NCBI GenBank assembly: GCA_003674045.1
Contig: PENC01000001.1
Location: forward strand, 434,001-498,000
From: Streptomyces griseocarneus
Lineage (GTDB): Bacteria > Actinomycetota > Actinomycetes > Streptomycetales > Streptomycetaceae
Direction of reading: 5' to 3'
DNA: 64,000 nt
A program made the translations under genes and the position numbers. The notes beneath the pieces were generated by a model. It was not told where the DNA came from. It ran no database searches and saw only the letters and a program-made list of their open reading frames with translations. Below, in pieces: positions 32,729 through 41,445 of the stretch (its first letter is position 1; every line of letters starts with the position of its first letter).

Positions 32729-32758
32729 GGTATAGCCCCGCCCATGCCTCAGAGGCAA
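32729..32758 (-). promoter_or_regulatory. Promoter of the XRE-cupin operon
   Basis: On the minus strand, -35 TTGCCT (32753-32758), 18-base spacer and -10 TATACC (32729-32734) place the start of transcription at or next to the ATG at 32721, implying leaderless translation. Confidence 0.5.
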
Positions 32759-32777
32759 AAGTTTTGCCTCTGAGGCA
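32745..32777. promoter_or_regulatory. 33-base perfect palindrome, probable autoregulatory operator
   Basis: TGCCTCAGAGGCAAAA-G-TTTTGCCTCTGAGGCA is perfectly symmetric around 32761. Each arm is itself a near-palindrome (TGCCTC-A-GAGGCA), so two regulator dimers could bind. It covers the -35 box of the XRE-cupin gene. Confidence 0.75.
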
Positions 32778-32935
32778 AAACGACTGGAAGCAAGGCTTCC
32801 GCCAAGTCTCTGACGGGATCTCTACGCCCATTCCTCCCAATCCCCTCATCTGCGGTTATGTATCCGGTGAACAGCCCGGAAACTCTTGTTTTTGGCATTG
32901 ACATGACACAACTGATTCCCGCCATGCTGTCCGGC

Positions 32936-33361
32936 ATGAACACCCCCCTTCGCTCCGTCCGCGTGACGGGTACCGCCGCGCTCGCCGCGCTGGCCTCGGC
33001 ACTGCTGCTCGGCGGCCCCGCCGCGGCGGCCACTCCCACCGCGGCCGCTCGTCCGGTCGTCGTCCAGGCGCAGATCGTCGGCGACATCTGCTACGGCGAC
33101 CTGCCGTCCCAGGCGCACGACACCATCACCCTGATCGACCAGGGCGGCCCGTTCCCGTACCCGCGGGACGGGATCGTCTTCTCCAACCGCGAGGGCGTCC
33201 TGCCGAGCCGGTCGAGCGGTTACTACCACGAGTACACCGTCAAGACCCCCGGCGCCCCGGACCGCGGTGCCCGCCGCGTCATCACCGGCAAGCAGTACCA
33301 CGAGGACTACTACACGGCCGACCACTACGCGACCTTCGACCGCGTCGACTTCTCCTGCTGA
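32936..33361 (+). CDS. Secreted guanyl-specific ribonuclease (RNase Sa family)
   Basis: This 141-residue protein has a signal peptide (VRVTGTAALAALASALLLGG...AAA). The mature domain aligns closely with Streptomyces RNase Sa: paired cysteines at the start (ICYGDLP) and end (DFSC), GPFPYPRDGIVFSNRE, the catalytic Glu in YYHEYTV, Arg in RGARRVITG, and catalytic His in YTADHYATF. It cleaves extracellular RNA after guanosine. A barstar-type inhibitor gene is not seen next to it. The start at 32936 gives a normal-length signal peptide. Confidence 0.93.
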   Translation: MNTPLRSVRVTGTAALAALASALLLGGPAAAATPTAAARPVVVQAQIVGDICYGDLPSQAHDTITLIDQGGPFPYPRDGIVFSNREGVLPSRSSGYYHEYTVKTPGAPDRGARRVITGKQYHEDYYTADHYATFDRVDFSC

Positions 33362-33414
33362 GCCCATGTCCGGTCCTCCGGTAGGACCATTGGGACCATC
33401 CCACCGCGATTCGT

Positions 33415-33441
33415 GTCCCGCCGTCGCCCCGACGGCGGGAC
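33415..33441 (+). terminator. Hairpin terminator of the RNase gene
   Basis: Perfect 11-bp stem GTCCCGCCGTC/GACGGCGGGAC with a five-base loop, followed by CCTTCGTTTC. It lies 54 bases after the RNase stop and 20 bases before the next start. Confidence 0.65.
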
Positions 33442-33460
33442 CCTTCGTTTCAATGGCCGG

Positions 33461-35191
33461 GTGAGAACCCGGTCCGTGCGCGCCCTGGCCGCCGTGGCGT
33501 CGGCCGCCGCCTGCCTCGCCCTCGCCCAGCTCCCGTCCGCGCCCCGGCCCGGCGGTCCCGACCTCGGCCCGGACGTCACCGTCCTCGACCCCGGCATGCC
33601 CAAGGAGCGCGTCCAGCGGACGGTGGACGCGGTCTTCGCGGAGCAGGAGCGCAACCAGTTCGGCCCCGCGCGCCACGCGCTGCTCTTCAAGCCCGGCAGC
33701 TACGACGTCGACGTCAAGGTCGGCTTCTCCACCCAGGTCGCGGGGCTGGGGCGCTCGCCCGACGACGTCACCATCAGGGGCGGCGTGCACGTCGACGCCC
33801 GCTGGTTCCAGGGCAACGCCACCCAGAACTTCTGGCGCGGCGCCGAGAACCTCTCCGTCGTCCCCGCCTCCGGCACCGACCGCTGGGCCGTCGCCCAGGC
33901 CGGCCCGTACCGCCGGATGCACCTGCGCGGCGACCTGCGCCTCGACGACGGCGGGTGGGCCAGCGGCGGCTTCATCGCCGACTCGCGGGTCGACGGACAG
34001 GTGCGGTCGGGCACCCAGCAGCAGTGGTTCTCGCGCGACAGCCGCTTCGGCGGCTGGGACGGCGCCACCTGGAACATGGTGTTCGCCGGGGTGCGGAACG
34101 CCCCCGCGGGCACCTTCCCGCGGCCGCCGTACACCCGCGTCGACCGGACCCCGGTGATCCGCGAGAAGCCCTTCCTGTCCGTGGACGGCGCGGGCGCGTA
34201 CCGCGTCCTCGTCCCGGACCTGCGCACCGCCACCAGCGGCCCGACCTGGGAGCGCGGGGCCCGGCAGCCGGGCACGTCGCGCCCGCTCGACCGGTTCCTC
34301 GTCGTCCGGCCCGGGACGGGCGCGGAGCGGATCCAGGCGGCGCTCTCGCGCGGCATGGACCTGCTCTTCACACCCGGCGTGCACCACCTCGACCGCGCCC
34401 TGCGCGTCACCCGCCCCGGCACCGTCGTCCTCGGACTGGGGCTCGCGACACTCGTGCCCGACCGCGGCACGCCCGCGCTGACCGTCGCCGACGTGGACGG
34501 CGTACGGATCGCGGGTCTGCTCGTCGACGCCGGGTCCGCCGCCTCGCCCGCCCTGATGGAGATCGGGCCGCCCGGCTCCCACCGGCGCCACGCGCACGAC
34601 CCCGTCTCCCTGCACGACGTGTTCTTCCGGATCGGCGGCGCGGGCGTCGGCCGGGCCGTACGGACCCTCGTCGTCAACAGCTCCGACGTCATCGGCGACG
34701 ACCTGTGGTTGTGGCGCGCCGATCACGGCAGCGGCGTCGGCTGGGGCGCCAACACGGCCGCCGAGGGGCTGGTCGTGAACGGTGACCACGTCACCATGTA
34801 CGGCCTGTTCGCCGAGCACTACCAGCGGCGGCAGACCGTCTGGAACGGCGAGGACGGCCGCACGTACTTCTTCCAGAACGAACTGCCCTACGACCCGCCC
34901 TCCCAGGCCGCCTGGCGCGGCGGCGGGGCCAAGGGGTGGCCCGCCTACGAGGTCGCGGGCCGGGTGCGCCGCCACGAGGCGTGGGGGCTGGGCAGCTACG
35001 CCCACTTCACCACGGACCCGGGGATCGTCGCCGACCGCGCCTTCGCGGCGCCCCGGACGGCCGGGGTGCGCTTCCATGACCTCGTCGCGGTCTCCCTGGA
35101 CGGCAGGAGCACCATCCGCCACATCGTCAACGACACCGGCGGGCCGGCGGACGCCCGTAACCGTGTCGCGTTTCTCCGTTCTTATCCCTGA
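33461..35191 (+). CDS. Secreted right-handed beta-helix protein (pectate-lyase/GH55-like)
   Basis: This 576-residue protein has an N-terminal signal peptide (VRALAAVASAAACLALA). Two halves show the parallel beta-helix style of short repeated strands: FKPGSYDVDVKVGFSTQVAGLG, NFWRGAENLSV, SGGFIADSRVDG in the first, and LLFTPGVHHLDRALRV, LVVNSSDVIGDDLWLWRADHGSGVGW in the second. This recalls GH55-type glucanases or related polysaccharide-active proteins. Similar Streptomyces proteins carry the misleading label adenylyl cyclase; no cyclase motif is seen. The GTG at 33461 begins the signal peptide. Substrate unknown. Confidence 0.7.
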   Translation: MRTRSVRALAAVASAAACLALAQLPSAPRPGGPDLGPDVTVLDPGMPKERVQRTVDAVFAEQERNQFGPARHALLFKPGSYDVDVKVGFSTQVAGLGRSPDDVTIRGGVHVDARWFQGNATQNFWRGAENLSVVPASGTDRWAVAQAGPYRRMHLRGDLRLDDGGWASGGFIADSRVDGQVRSGTQQQWFSRDSRFGGWDGATWNMVFAGVRNAPAGTFPRPPYTRVDRTPVIREKPFLSVDGAGAYRVLVPDLRTATSGPTWERGARQPGTSRPLDRFLVVRPGTGAERIQAALSRGMDLLFTPGVHHLDRALRVTRPGTVVLGLGLATLVPDRGTPALTVADVDGVRIAGLLVDAGSAASPALMEIGPPGSHRRHAHDPVSLHDVFFRIGGAGVGRAVRTLVVNSSDVIGDDLWLWRADHGSGVGWGANTAAEGLVVNGDHVTMYGLFAEHYQRRQTVWNGEDGRTYFFQNELPYDPPSQAAWRGGGAKGWPAYEVAGRVRRHEAWGLGSYAHFTTDPGIVADRAFAAPRTAGVRFHDLVAVSLDGRSTIRHIVNDTGGPADARNRVAFLRSYP

Positions 35192-35333
35192 GATGTCCGT
35201 GATGGGCGGGACTTCTGCGGCCAACGTGTCTGTCCGGATGCCCTCTTGACGGGGAATCTCCTCTTCCCTGTGCCCTTCAGTGCGGAGGGTCCCGCCGGTT
35301 ACTGTGGTGATCTTGAGCGGCAGGAGGTTTCCC

Positions 35334-36536
35334 ATGGGGACGGACATCGGCGGCATAGTCGATCTGGCGGCGATGGGGCAGGAGTTCGCGAAGGATCCGT
35401 ACCGGGTCTACGCGGAGCTGCGCGCGGCCGGGCCCGTGCATCGCGTACGGATGCCGGAGGGCGCCGAGGCGTGGCTCGTCGTCGGCCACGACGAGGTCAG
35501 AGCCGCGCTCATCGATCCACGGCTCTCCAAGGACTGGGACGCCGCCGCCGAGGAGACCCCGCTCATCTCGGTGGCCTCGGGCAAACACATGCTGATCAGC
35601 GACCCGCCGCAGCACACCCGGCTGCGCAGGCTCGTCGCCAAGGAGTTCACGCCCCGGCACGTGGCGGCGCTGGCGCCCCGCGTGCAGCGGATGACGGACG
35701 AGCTGCTGGACGCGATGGCCGCGGCGCCGGACGGCCGGGCCGACCTCGTCGACGCCCTGTCCTTCCCGCTCCCCATGGGCGTCATCTGCGAACTGCTCGG
35801 TGTGCCCTCGCTCGACCGCGCGACGTTCCGCGCCTGGTCCAACGTGGCCGTCGGCTCCGCGCCGGTGGACGAGAAGGCCGTCGCGGCGAAGGCGGTCCGT
35901 GCCTATCTCGCAGAGCTGATCGCGGACAAGCGCGAGCGCCCCGGCGACGACCTGCTCAGCCTGCTGATCCGCACCACGGACGAGGACGGCGACCGGCTCT
36001 CCGCCGACGAGCTCCTCGGCATGGCCTGGGTCCTGCTCGTCGCGGGCCACGAGACCACGGTCAATCTCGTCTCCAACGGTGTCCTGGCCCTCCTCCGGCA
36101 CCCCGACCAACTGGCCGACCTGCGCGCCGACGACAGCCTGATGGACAACGCGGTCGAGGAGATGCTGCGCTACGACGGGCCGGTGGAGACGCCCACGTAC
36201 CGCTTCACACGGGAGCCGGTCGAGATCGGCGGGGTGACGATCCCCGGGGGCGGGGCCCTGGTCCTGCCGGTGCTCGCCGACGCGGACCGTGACCCCGCGC
36301 GGTTCCCGGACCCCGACCGCTTCGACATCCGGCGCGACGCGCGCGGGCACGTCGCGTTCGGACACGGCATCCACTACTGCCTCGGCGCTCCGCTGGCCCG
36401 GCTGGAGGCACGCATAGCGATCCGGTCGCTGCTGGCGCGCTTCCCGGATCTGGCGCTGGATGTCCATCCCGGGGCGCTGGCCTGGCGCGAGGGGATGCTG
36501 ATCCGGGGGCCGGTGCGGTTGCCGGTGCGGTTCTGA
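35334..36536 (+). CDS. Cytochrome P450
   Basis: This 400-residue bacterial class I P450 has the I-helix LLVAGHETTVNLVSNG, the ExxR motif in VEEMLRYDGPVET, and the heme-binding loop FGHGIHYCLGAPLARLEARIAI. The ATG at 35334 follows AGGAGG at ideal spacing. Length and motifs are like the CYP105/107 groups that oxidise macrolides, terpenes or drugs. No ferredoxin gene is adjacent, so it probably shares redox partners encoded elsewhere. Substrate unknown. Confidence 0.93.
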   Translation: MGTDIGGIVDLAAMGQEFAKDPYRVYAELRAAGPVHRVRMPEGAEAWLVVGHDEVRAALIDPRLSKDWDAAAEETPLISVASGKHMLISDPPQHTRLRRLVAKEFTPRHVAALAPRVQRMTDELLDAMAAAPDGRADLVDALSFPLPMGVICELLGVPSLDRATFRAWSNVAVGSAPVDEKAVAAKAVRAYLAELIADKRERPGDDLLSLLIRTTDEDGDRLSADELLGMAWVLLVAGHETTVNLVSNGVLALLRHPDQLADLRADDSLMDNAVEEMLRYDGPVETPTYRFTREPVEIGGVTIPGGGALVLPVLADADRDPARFPDPDRFDIRRDARGHVAFGHGIHYCLGAPLARLEARIAIRSLLARFPDLALDVHPGALAWREGMLIRGPVRLPVRF

Positions 36537-36537
36537 C

Positions 36538-36670
36538 CGGTGCGCCTACCGGGGTGCGGCTTGCGCTTCGTGCGCGGCTGCGGGTGCGTGGGGGCTGGTC
36601 GCGCCCACGCGGCGGAGCCGCACAATGTCACAGCCCCGCGCCCCTTGAAGCCCGGGGCTTCGCCCCGGAT
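36538..36670 (+). repeat. Dispersed intergenic repeat, copy 6
   Basis: It starts at the P450 stop and has the same core as copy 1 (GTGCGCGGCTGCGGGTGCGT, GGGGGCTGGTCGCGCCCACG) and the extra CCCGGGGCTTCGCCCCGG hairpin seen in copy 2. It fills the gap between two converging genes. Confidence 0.85.
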
Positions 36671-36675
36671 CCCTG

Positions 36676-37377
36676 TCACTCCGTCAGCTCGCCGCGTGCC
36701 AGCGCGAGCTCGCGCAGGGCGCGGGCCCGCGTCGCGGGCGGTGCCGCGTGCTGGTGTTGGAGAAACGCCGCCACGAACAGCGCCCGCCGCCCCGGTGGGT
36801 AGCGCCTCTCCGTCAGGAAGGGCAGGTCGTTGGTGACCATGCTCCGGGCGACGAGCAGCGGGGTGTCGCTGTGGAGCGGCCGGAACGCGGGGTTGTGGAG
36901 GCCCGGGCCCGGGTGGCCGGGGAAGAATTCGCCGAGCATCATGCCGTCGCCGACGAACTCCGGTTTGAGGCGGTCGTGGACGTGGACCACGGTCTCCCGG
37001 GGCAGGCCGGGCAGGACCAGCACGATCGTCTTGTCGATGGTGTGCGGGCCGCTGCGCGGCTCCATGGCCAGCCAGTGCGCCTTGAGCGCGAGCGCCGCCT
37101 CCGTGAGATCGCTCTCGCTGCGAACCGGCGGGCCGGCCAGGGCGAACCGGATCAGGCCCAGTCGCTGCGAGAGCGGGACGAACGGGCAGACCGCGCCGCG
37201 CCTGCCGAGGTCGGGGTGCGGGCGGGCGACATGGCCGGAGACCCACTCCACGACGGGGCGCAGCCGCTCGTCCGCGGCGGCCTCGGCCTCCTCGTACAGC
37301 CGGATGCGTGTGAGGCCGGGCCCCGCGCGCCCGCCGCTCACCGGTGTGCCGTGCCCGTGCGCGTATGCCTGGCTCAT
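36676..37377 (-). CDS. DUF6875-type hypothetical protein
   Basis: This 233-residue soluble protein is of unknown function. Distinct segments are RPHPDLGRRGAVCPFVPLSQRLGLIRFAL near residue 55, DKTIVLVLPGLP, KPEFVGDGMMLGEFFPGHPGPGLHNPAFRPLHSDTPLL and LVARSMVTNDLPFL. The pattern matches a family found in Streptomyces natural-product and accessory loci. The ATG at 37377 follows GGGGGG. No operon partner is apparent. Confidence 0.6.
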   Translation of the reverse strand: MSQAYAHGHGTPVSGGRAGPGLTRIRLYEEAEAAADERLRPVVEWVSGHVARPHPDLGRRGAVCPFVPLSQRLGLIRFALAGPPVRSESDLTEAALALKAHWLAMEPRSGPHTIDKTIVLVLPGLPRETVVHVHDRLKPEFVGDGMMLGEFFPGHPGPGLHNPAFRPLHSDTPLLVARSMVTNDLPFLTERRYPPGRRALFVAAFLQHQHAAPPATRARALRELALARGELTE

Positions 37378-37507
37378 GGTGCGTTCCCCCCCGTGGGCAA
37401 GGTGTCGTGTACACACGGAAACGAGCCGGGCGGGCGGCGCGGTTGAGCGGGGGGCGAAAGTTCGTTCGGGCATGGCCGTCGTCGGGCTTTCATCGGAGCG
37501 AGCGGGG

Positions 37508-38134
37508 CTACGCCGCCAGAGTGGACCCGAACTCGACGAGCAGTAAGGCGGAGGCCGCCAGCAGCAGTACGCCGGAGCCGCCCAGCAGCAGCCGGTAGCC
37601 GCGGGTGCCGATCCGGTGCCGGGCCCGGGAGACGATCACGGCGAGCGCCGCCTTGCTGCCGACGAGCAGCGCGTAGAAGCCGAGCAGGAAGCCGCCCGCG
37701 CCCGGCGGGCTGCTCCGCCAGGCCGCCACCAGCAGGGGGGCGCCGGTCGTGAGCCAGAACATCCACGGGTGCGGGCTGAGCAGGTTGACCAGCGCGCCCT
37801 GCCACAGCGTGCGCCGCCCCGCCGGGCGCGCGCCGGGCGCCCCGGCCGTCGGGACCTCGGCGGTGCGGGCCTCGCGCAGCGTCGTGGCGGCCAGCCAGGC
37901 CAGGAACAGTCCGCCCGCCACTCCGCCCGCGGCGATGGCCCGCCCGGGCAGTACGGACAGCACCGTCACCGACAGGACGATCACCGGCAGGTCGGTGAGC
38001 AGCGGCACCGCGGCCACCCGCAGGCCCACCCCCAGCCCGCCGCGCAGCGTCCCGGACAGCACCAGTGCCAGGAGGGGGCCCGGACTGATTCCCGCGCTGA
38101 AGCCCAGCGCCACCCCCAGAGCCAGTTCTTCCAC
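37508..38134 (-). CDS. LysE/RhtB family translocator
   Basis: This 208-residue membrane protein has six hydrophobic segments and the family signature GFSAGISPGPLLALVLSGTLRGG near the N-terminus, then LLSPHPWMFWLTTGAPLL after the central loop. It probably exports an amino acid or similar metabolite. The GTG at 38134 was chosen because the first transmembrane helix begins right after it. The gene is divergent from the GntR gene but separated from it by 289 bases. Confidence 0.85.
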   Translation of the reverse strand: MEELALGVALGFSAGISPGPLLALVLSGTLRGGLGVGLRVAAVPLLTDLPVIVLSVTVLSVLPGRAIAAGGVAGGLFLAWLAATTLREARTAEVPTAGAPGARPAGRRTLWQGALVNLLSPHPWMFWLTTGAPLLVAAWRSSPPGAGGFLLGFYALLVGSKAALAVIVSRARHRIGTRGYRLLLGGSGVLLLAASALLLVEFGSTLAA

Positions 38135-38362
38135 GGCCTCGCCCTTCCCTCTGCCGGGTGCGACATCCCAGCGGCAGCGGATCACGACTCCGGATCATGA
38201 CTTCAGGGGAAATGATCCGATATCTACGCTGTATCTGTATGACGCAAGACGCCAATCGTGGGCGCGGAGTTGACGCCGCCGTCACTCGTACCGGTGCTCG
38301 TTCCCGTGTCCGTTGCGGTGGGTAAGGCGCCGCTTCCGTCCGGGCACACCTCGGGTCCGCTC

Positions 38363-38374
38363 ATGTCCGGACAA
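38363..38374. promoter_or_regulatory. Candidate GntR operator upstream of its own gene
   Basis: ATGTCCGGACAA contains the perfect palindrome TGTCCGGACA. A one-base variant (ATGTTCGGACAA) lies at the ABC transporter promoter. Confidence 0.55.
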
Positions 38375-38423
38375 CCTGACCTCCGAACTTTCCGTCATCC
38401 GGTCCCGCGGCTACGCTCCCTTC

Positions 38424-39173
38424 GTGTCGACCCACCGATCCCTCCAGTTCAGCCTGGACCGCAGCAGCCCCGTACCGCTCTACTACCAGCTCTCCCAGCA
38501 GCTGGAAGCGGCGATCGAGCGGGGCGCGCTCGCTCCCGGCAGCCTTCTCGGCAACGAGATCGACCTCGCCGCCCGGCTGGGTCTGTCCCGGCCCACCGTC
38601 CGGCAGGCCATCCAGTCGCTCGTCGACAAGGGCCTGCTCGTACGCCGCCGCGGCGTCGGTACCCAGGTCGTGCACAGCCAGGTCAAGCGTCCGCTGGAGC
38701 TGAGCAGTCTCTACGACGACCTGGAGGCCGCCGGGCAGCATCCCGCCACCCGGGTACTGCGCCATACGACGGAGCCCGCGTCGGCGCGGGTGGCCGCCGC
38801 CCTCGGGGTCGCCGAGGGCGCCGATGTCGTCCTGATCGAACGGCTGCGCCTCGCGCACGGCGAACCCATGGCCCACCTGCGCAACCACCTCCCCATAGGC
38901 CTGCTCGACCTCGACGCCGAGCAGCTTTCCGGGACCGGCCTCTACCGCCTCATCCGCGCCGCGGGCATCACCCTGCACAGCGCCCGGCAGACGGTCGGCG
39001 CCCGCGCCGCCACCGCCGAGGAGGCCGCCCGGCTGGCGGAGCCGGAGGGTGCGCCGCTGCTGACGATGGAGCGGACGACGTACGACGACACCGGACGCGC
39101 GGTGGAGTTCGGCTCCCACGTCTACCGGGCCTCCCGCTACTCCTTCGACTTCCAGCTCCTGGTGCGTCCATGA
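38424..39173 (+). CDS. GntR family (HutC subfamily) regulator
   Basis: This 249-residue protein has an N-terminal winged HTH (PLYYQLSQQLEAAIERGAL, LLGNEIDLAARLGLSRPTVRQAIQSLVDKGLL) and a C-terminal UTRA ligand-binding domain (ATRVLRHTTEPASARVAAALGV, LIERLRLAHGEPMAHLRNHLP, FGSHVYRASRYSFDFQLLV). The GTG start at 38424 was chosen because the domain begins 15 residues later. Its position before the sugar ABC transporter and matching operators suggest it controls both. Confidence 0.85.
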   Translation: MSTHRSLQFSLDRSSPVPLYYQLSQQLEAAIERGALAPGSLLGNEIDLAARLGLSRPTVRQAIQSLVDKGLLVRRRGVGTQVVHSQVKRPLELSSLYDDLEAAGQHPATRVLRHTTEPASARVAAALGVAEGADVVLIERLRLAHGEPMAHLRNHLPIGLLDLDAEQLSGTGLYRLIRAAGITLHSARQTVGARAATAEEAARLAEPEGAPLLTMERTTYDDTGRAVEFGSHVYRASRYSFDFQLLVRP

Positions 39174-39212
39174 GGGGTGCAGGGCCCCTCCGGCCGAGGC
39201 CGAGTCGTCAGA

Positions 39213-39224
39213 ATGTTCGGACAA
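39213..39224. promoter_or_regulatory. Candidate GntR operator at the ABC transporter promoter
   Basis: ATGTTCGGACAA ends four bases before the -35 box of the promoter at 39229. It matches ATGTCCGGACAA upstream of the GntR gene. Confidence 0.55.
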
Positions 39225-39228
39225 AGTC

Positions 39229-39258
39229 TTGACGTGGTGTGGCGTCCGCCACTAGAAC
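39229..39258 (+). promoter_or_regulatory. Promoter of the sugar ABC operon
   Basis: TTGACG, 18-base spacer, TAGAAC. It leaves a leader of about 135 bases before the substrate-binding protein start. Confidence 0.5.
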
Positions 39259-39400
39259 TCCACCCACATGCCGCATCCCGCACGGTCCGGCGGAAGCCCC
39301 GGCGGACAACGGTGACGGATGGTGACGGATACTTGGGCGGTTGGGCCTGCAGTACGGGGTCCGGCCGCACCGTGAAAGACAGTGGGAAGGGCATCTCCTC

Positions 39401-40411
39401 GTGGCAAGGCTTCGGACAGGCGTACGCGCGGTGAGCGCCGTGGTGGCAGCGGTGCTCGTGGCCACCGTGGCGGGGTGCAGCAGTACGGGCGGGAAGCGTG
39501 CGGAGGACCGGGCCGCCAAGGCCGCCCAGGGGCGCGCCGCGGTCGACACGCCCCGCTGGACCTTCGCGATGGTCACCCACTCGGGTGATGGCGACACCTT
39601 CTGGGACATCGTCCAGAAGGGCGCCAAGCAGGCGGCGCAGAAGGACAACATCAAATTCGTCTACGCCCATGACGTCGAGGGGAACAAGCAGGCCCAGGAC
39701 GTCCAGGCCATGATCGACCAGAAGGTCGACGGCCTGATCGTCACGCTCGCCAAGCCCGACGCGATGAAGGACGTCGTCGCCAAGGCCGTCAAGGCGGGCA
39801 TCCCGGTGATCACCGTGAACTCGGGCTCGGAGAAGTCCAAGGAGTTCGGGGCGCTCACCCACATCGGCCAGGACGAGACCATCGCGGGCGAGGCCGTCGG
39901 CGACGAGCTCAACAAGCGCGGTAAGAAGAAGGCCGTCTGCGTCCTGCACGAGCAGGGCAACGTCGGCCACGAGGAGCGCTGCGCCGGTGTGAAGAAGTCC
40001 TTCAAGGGCGACGTGGAGAACCTCTACGTCGAGGGCACCAACATGCCCGGCGTGCAGTCCTCCATCGAGGCCAAGCTCCAGGCCGACAAGGACATCGACG
40101 CCGTCGTCACCCTGGGCGCCCCCTTCGCCCCCACCGCCGTGAAGGCCGCCCAGCAGGCCGGCAGCAAGGCCGAGGTCGACACCTTCGACCTCAACGAGAA
40201 GGTGGCCAAGGGACTGCAGGACGGCTCGCTCGGCTTCGCCGTCGACCAGGACCCGTACCTCCAGGGCTACGAGGCCGTCGACCTGCTGTGGCTCTACCGC
40301 TACAACCGCGACATGCTCGGCGGCGGCCGCCCGGTCCTGACCGGCCCGCAGATCGTCACCAAGGACGACGCGAAAACCCTCGCCGAGTTCGCGAAGCGAG
40401 GCACCCGATGA
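39401..40411 (+). CDS. Sugar ABC transporter substrate-binding lipoprotein
   Basis: This 336-residue lipoprotein starts with GTG at 39401: signal peptide RAVSAVVAAVLVATVAGC with the lipobox cysteine near residue 26. The mature part is of the periplasmic-binding-protein type used for ribose, inositol and similar sugars: WTFAMVTHSGDGDTFWDIVQKGAKQAA, VDGLIVTLAKPDAM, AGIPVITVNSG, HIGQDETIAGEAVG and GFAVDQDPYLQGYEAV. Its stop overlaps the permease start as ATGA. Confidence 0.92.
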   Translation: MARLRTGVRAVSAVVAAVLVATVAGCSSTGGKRAEDRAAKAAQGRAAVDTPRWTFAMVTHSGDGDTFWDIVQKGAKQAAQKDNIKFVYAHDVEGNKQAQDVQAMIDQKVDGLIVTLAKPDAMKDVVAKAVKAGIPVITVNSGSEKSKEFGALTHIGQDETIAGEAVGDELNKRGKKKAVCVLHEQGNVGHEERCAGVKKSFKGDVENLYVEGTNMPGVQSSIEAKLQADKDIDAVVTLGAPFAPTAVKAAQQAGSKAEVDTFDLNEKVAKGLQDGSLGFAVDQDPYLQGYEAVDLLWLYRYNRDMLGGGRPVLTGPQIVTKDDAKTLAEFAKRGTR

Positions 40412-41445
40412 GCGCAGAGGCAACCGCGCCGGCCGACGAGCGGCTGCTGCGGCGCGGCATACTGCGCCGGCTGATGGGCCGCCCCGAGCTGGGCTCGGTC
40501 GTCGGCGCGGCGGCGGTCTTCGTCTTCTTCTCGTTCGTCGCCGAGAGCTTCCTCCAGACCTCCAGCCTGTCCACCGTGCTCTACGCGTCCTCGACGATCG
40601 GCATCATGGCCGTGCCGGTGGCACTGCTGATGATCGGCGGCGAGTTCGACCTGTCGACCGGTGTGATGGTGACCAGCTCCGCGCTGGTCTCCTCGATGTT
40701 CAGCTACCAGATGACGGCCAACGTCTGGGTCGGCGTCGGGGTGTCGCTGCTGGCCACCCTGGCCATCGGCTTCTTCAACGGCTTCATGCTCACCCGCACC
40801 AAGCTGCCCAGCTTCATCATCACGCTGGGCACCTTCCTGATGCTCACGGGCCTCAATCTGGGCTTCACCAAGCTCATCAGCGGCACCGTCTCCACCAAGA
40901 CCATCGGGGACATGGAGGGCTTCGACTCCGCCCGCGCGGTCTTCGCCTCGCACCTGACGCTCGGCGGCGTCGACCTCCAGGTGACCATCCTGTGGTGGTT
41001 CGGCCTGGTGGCCCTGGCCACCTGGGTGCTGCTGCGCACCCGCGTCGGCAACTGGATCTTCGCGGTCGGCGGCGGCTCCGACGCGGCCCGCGCGGTCGGT
41101 GTCCCGGTGAACAAGACGAAGATCGGCCTCTATATGGGCGTGGCCTTCTGCGCCTGGATCTCCGGCCAGCACCTGCTGATGTCCTACGACGTGGTGCAGT
41201 CCGGCGAGGGCGTCGGCAACGAGTTCCTCTACATCATCGCGGCGGTGATCGGCGGCTGCCTGATGACCGGCGGCTACGGCTCGGCCATCGGCTCCGCCGT
41301 CGGCGCGTTCATCTTCGGCATGACCAGCAAGGGCATCGTCTACGCCCAGTGGAACCCGGACTGGTTCAAGTTCTTCCTGGGCGCGATGCTGCTGCTGGCG
41401 ACGCTGCTGAACGCGTGGGTCCGTAAGCGTGCGGAGGCGAAATAA
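40408..41445 (+). CDS. Sugar ABC transporter permease
   Basis: This 345-residue membrane protein is of the RbsC type with about eight to ten helices. Motifs include IGIMAVPVALLMIGGEFDLSTG, LPSFIITLGTFLMLTGL, VGGGSDAARAVGVPVNKTKI and NEFLYIIAAVIGGCLMTGGYGSAIGSAVGA. It is a single permease, so it probably forms a homodimer. It is coupled to the genes on both sides. Confidence 0.92.
   Translation: MSAEATAPADERLLRRGILRRLMGRPELGSVVGAAAVFVFFSFVAESFLQTSSLSTVLYASSTIGIMAVPVALLMIGGEFDLSTGVMVTSSALVSSMFSYQMTANVWVGVGVSLLATLAIGFFNGFMLTRTKLPSFIITLGTFLMLTGLNLGFTKLISGTVSTKTIGDMEGFDSARAVFASHLTLGGVDLQVTILWWFGLVALATWVLLRTRVGNWIFAVGGGSDAARAVGVPVNKTKIGLYMGVAFCAWISGQHLLMSYDVVQSGEGVGNEFLYIIAAVIGGCLMTGGYGSAIGSAVGAFIFGMTSKGIVYAQWNPDWFKFFLGAMLLLATLLNAWVRKRAEAK

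Noticed and set aside
33461..35191. Adenylyl cyclase, a label often given to similar proteins
   Set aside because: No cyclase catalytic motif is present; the sequence is a secreted beta-helix type.
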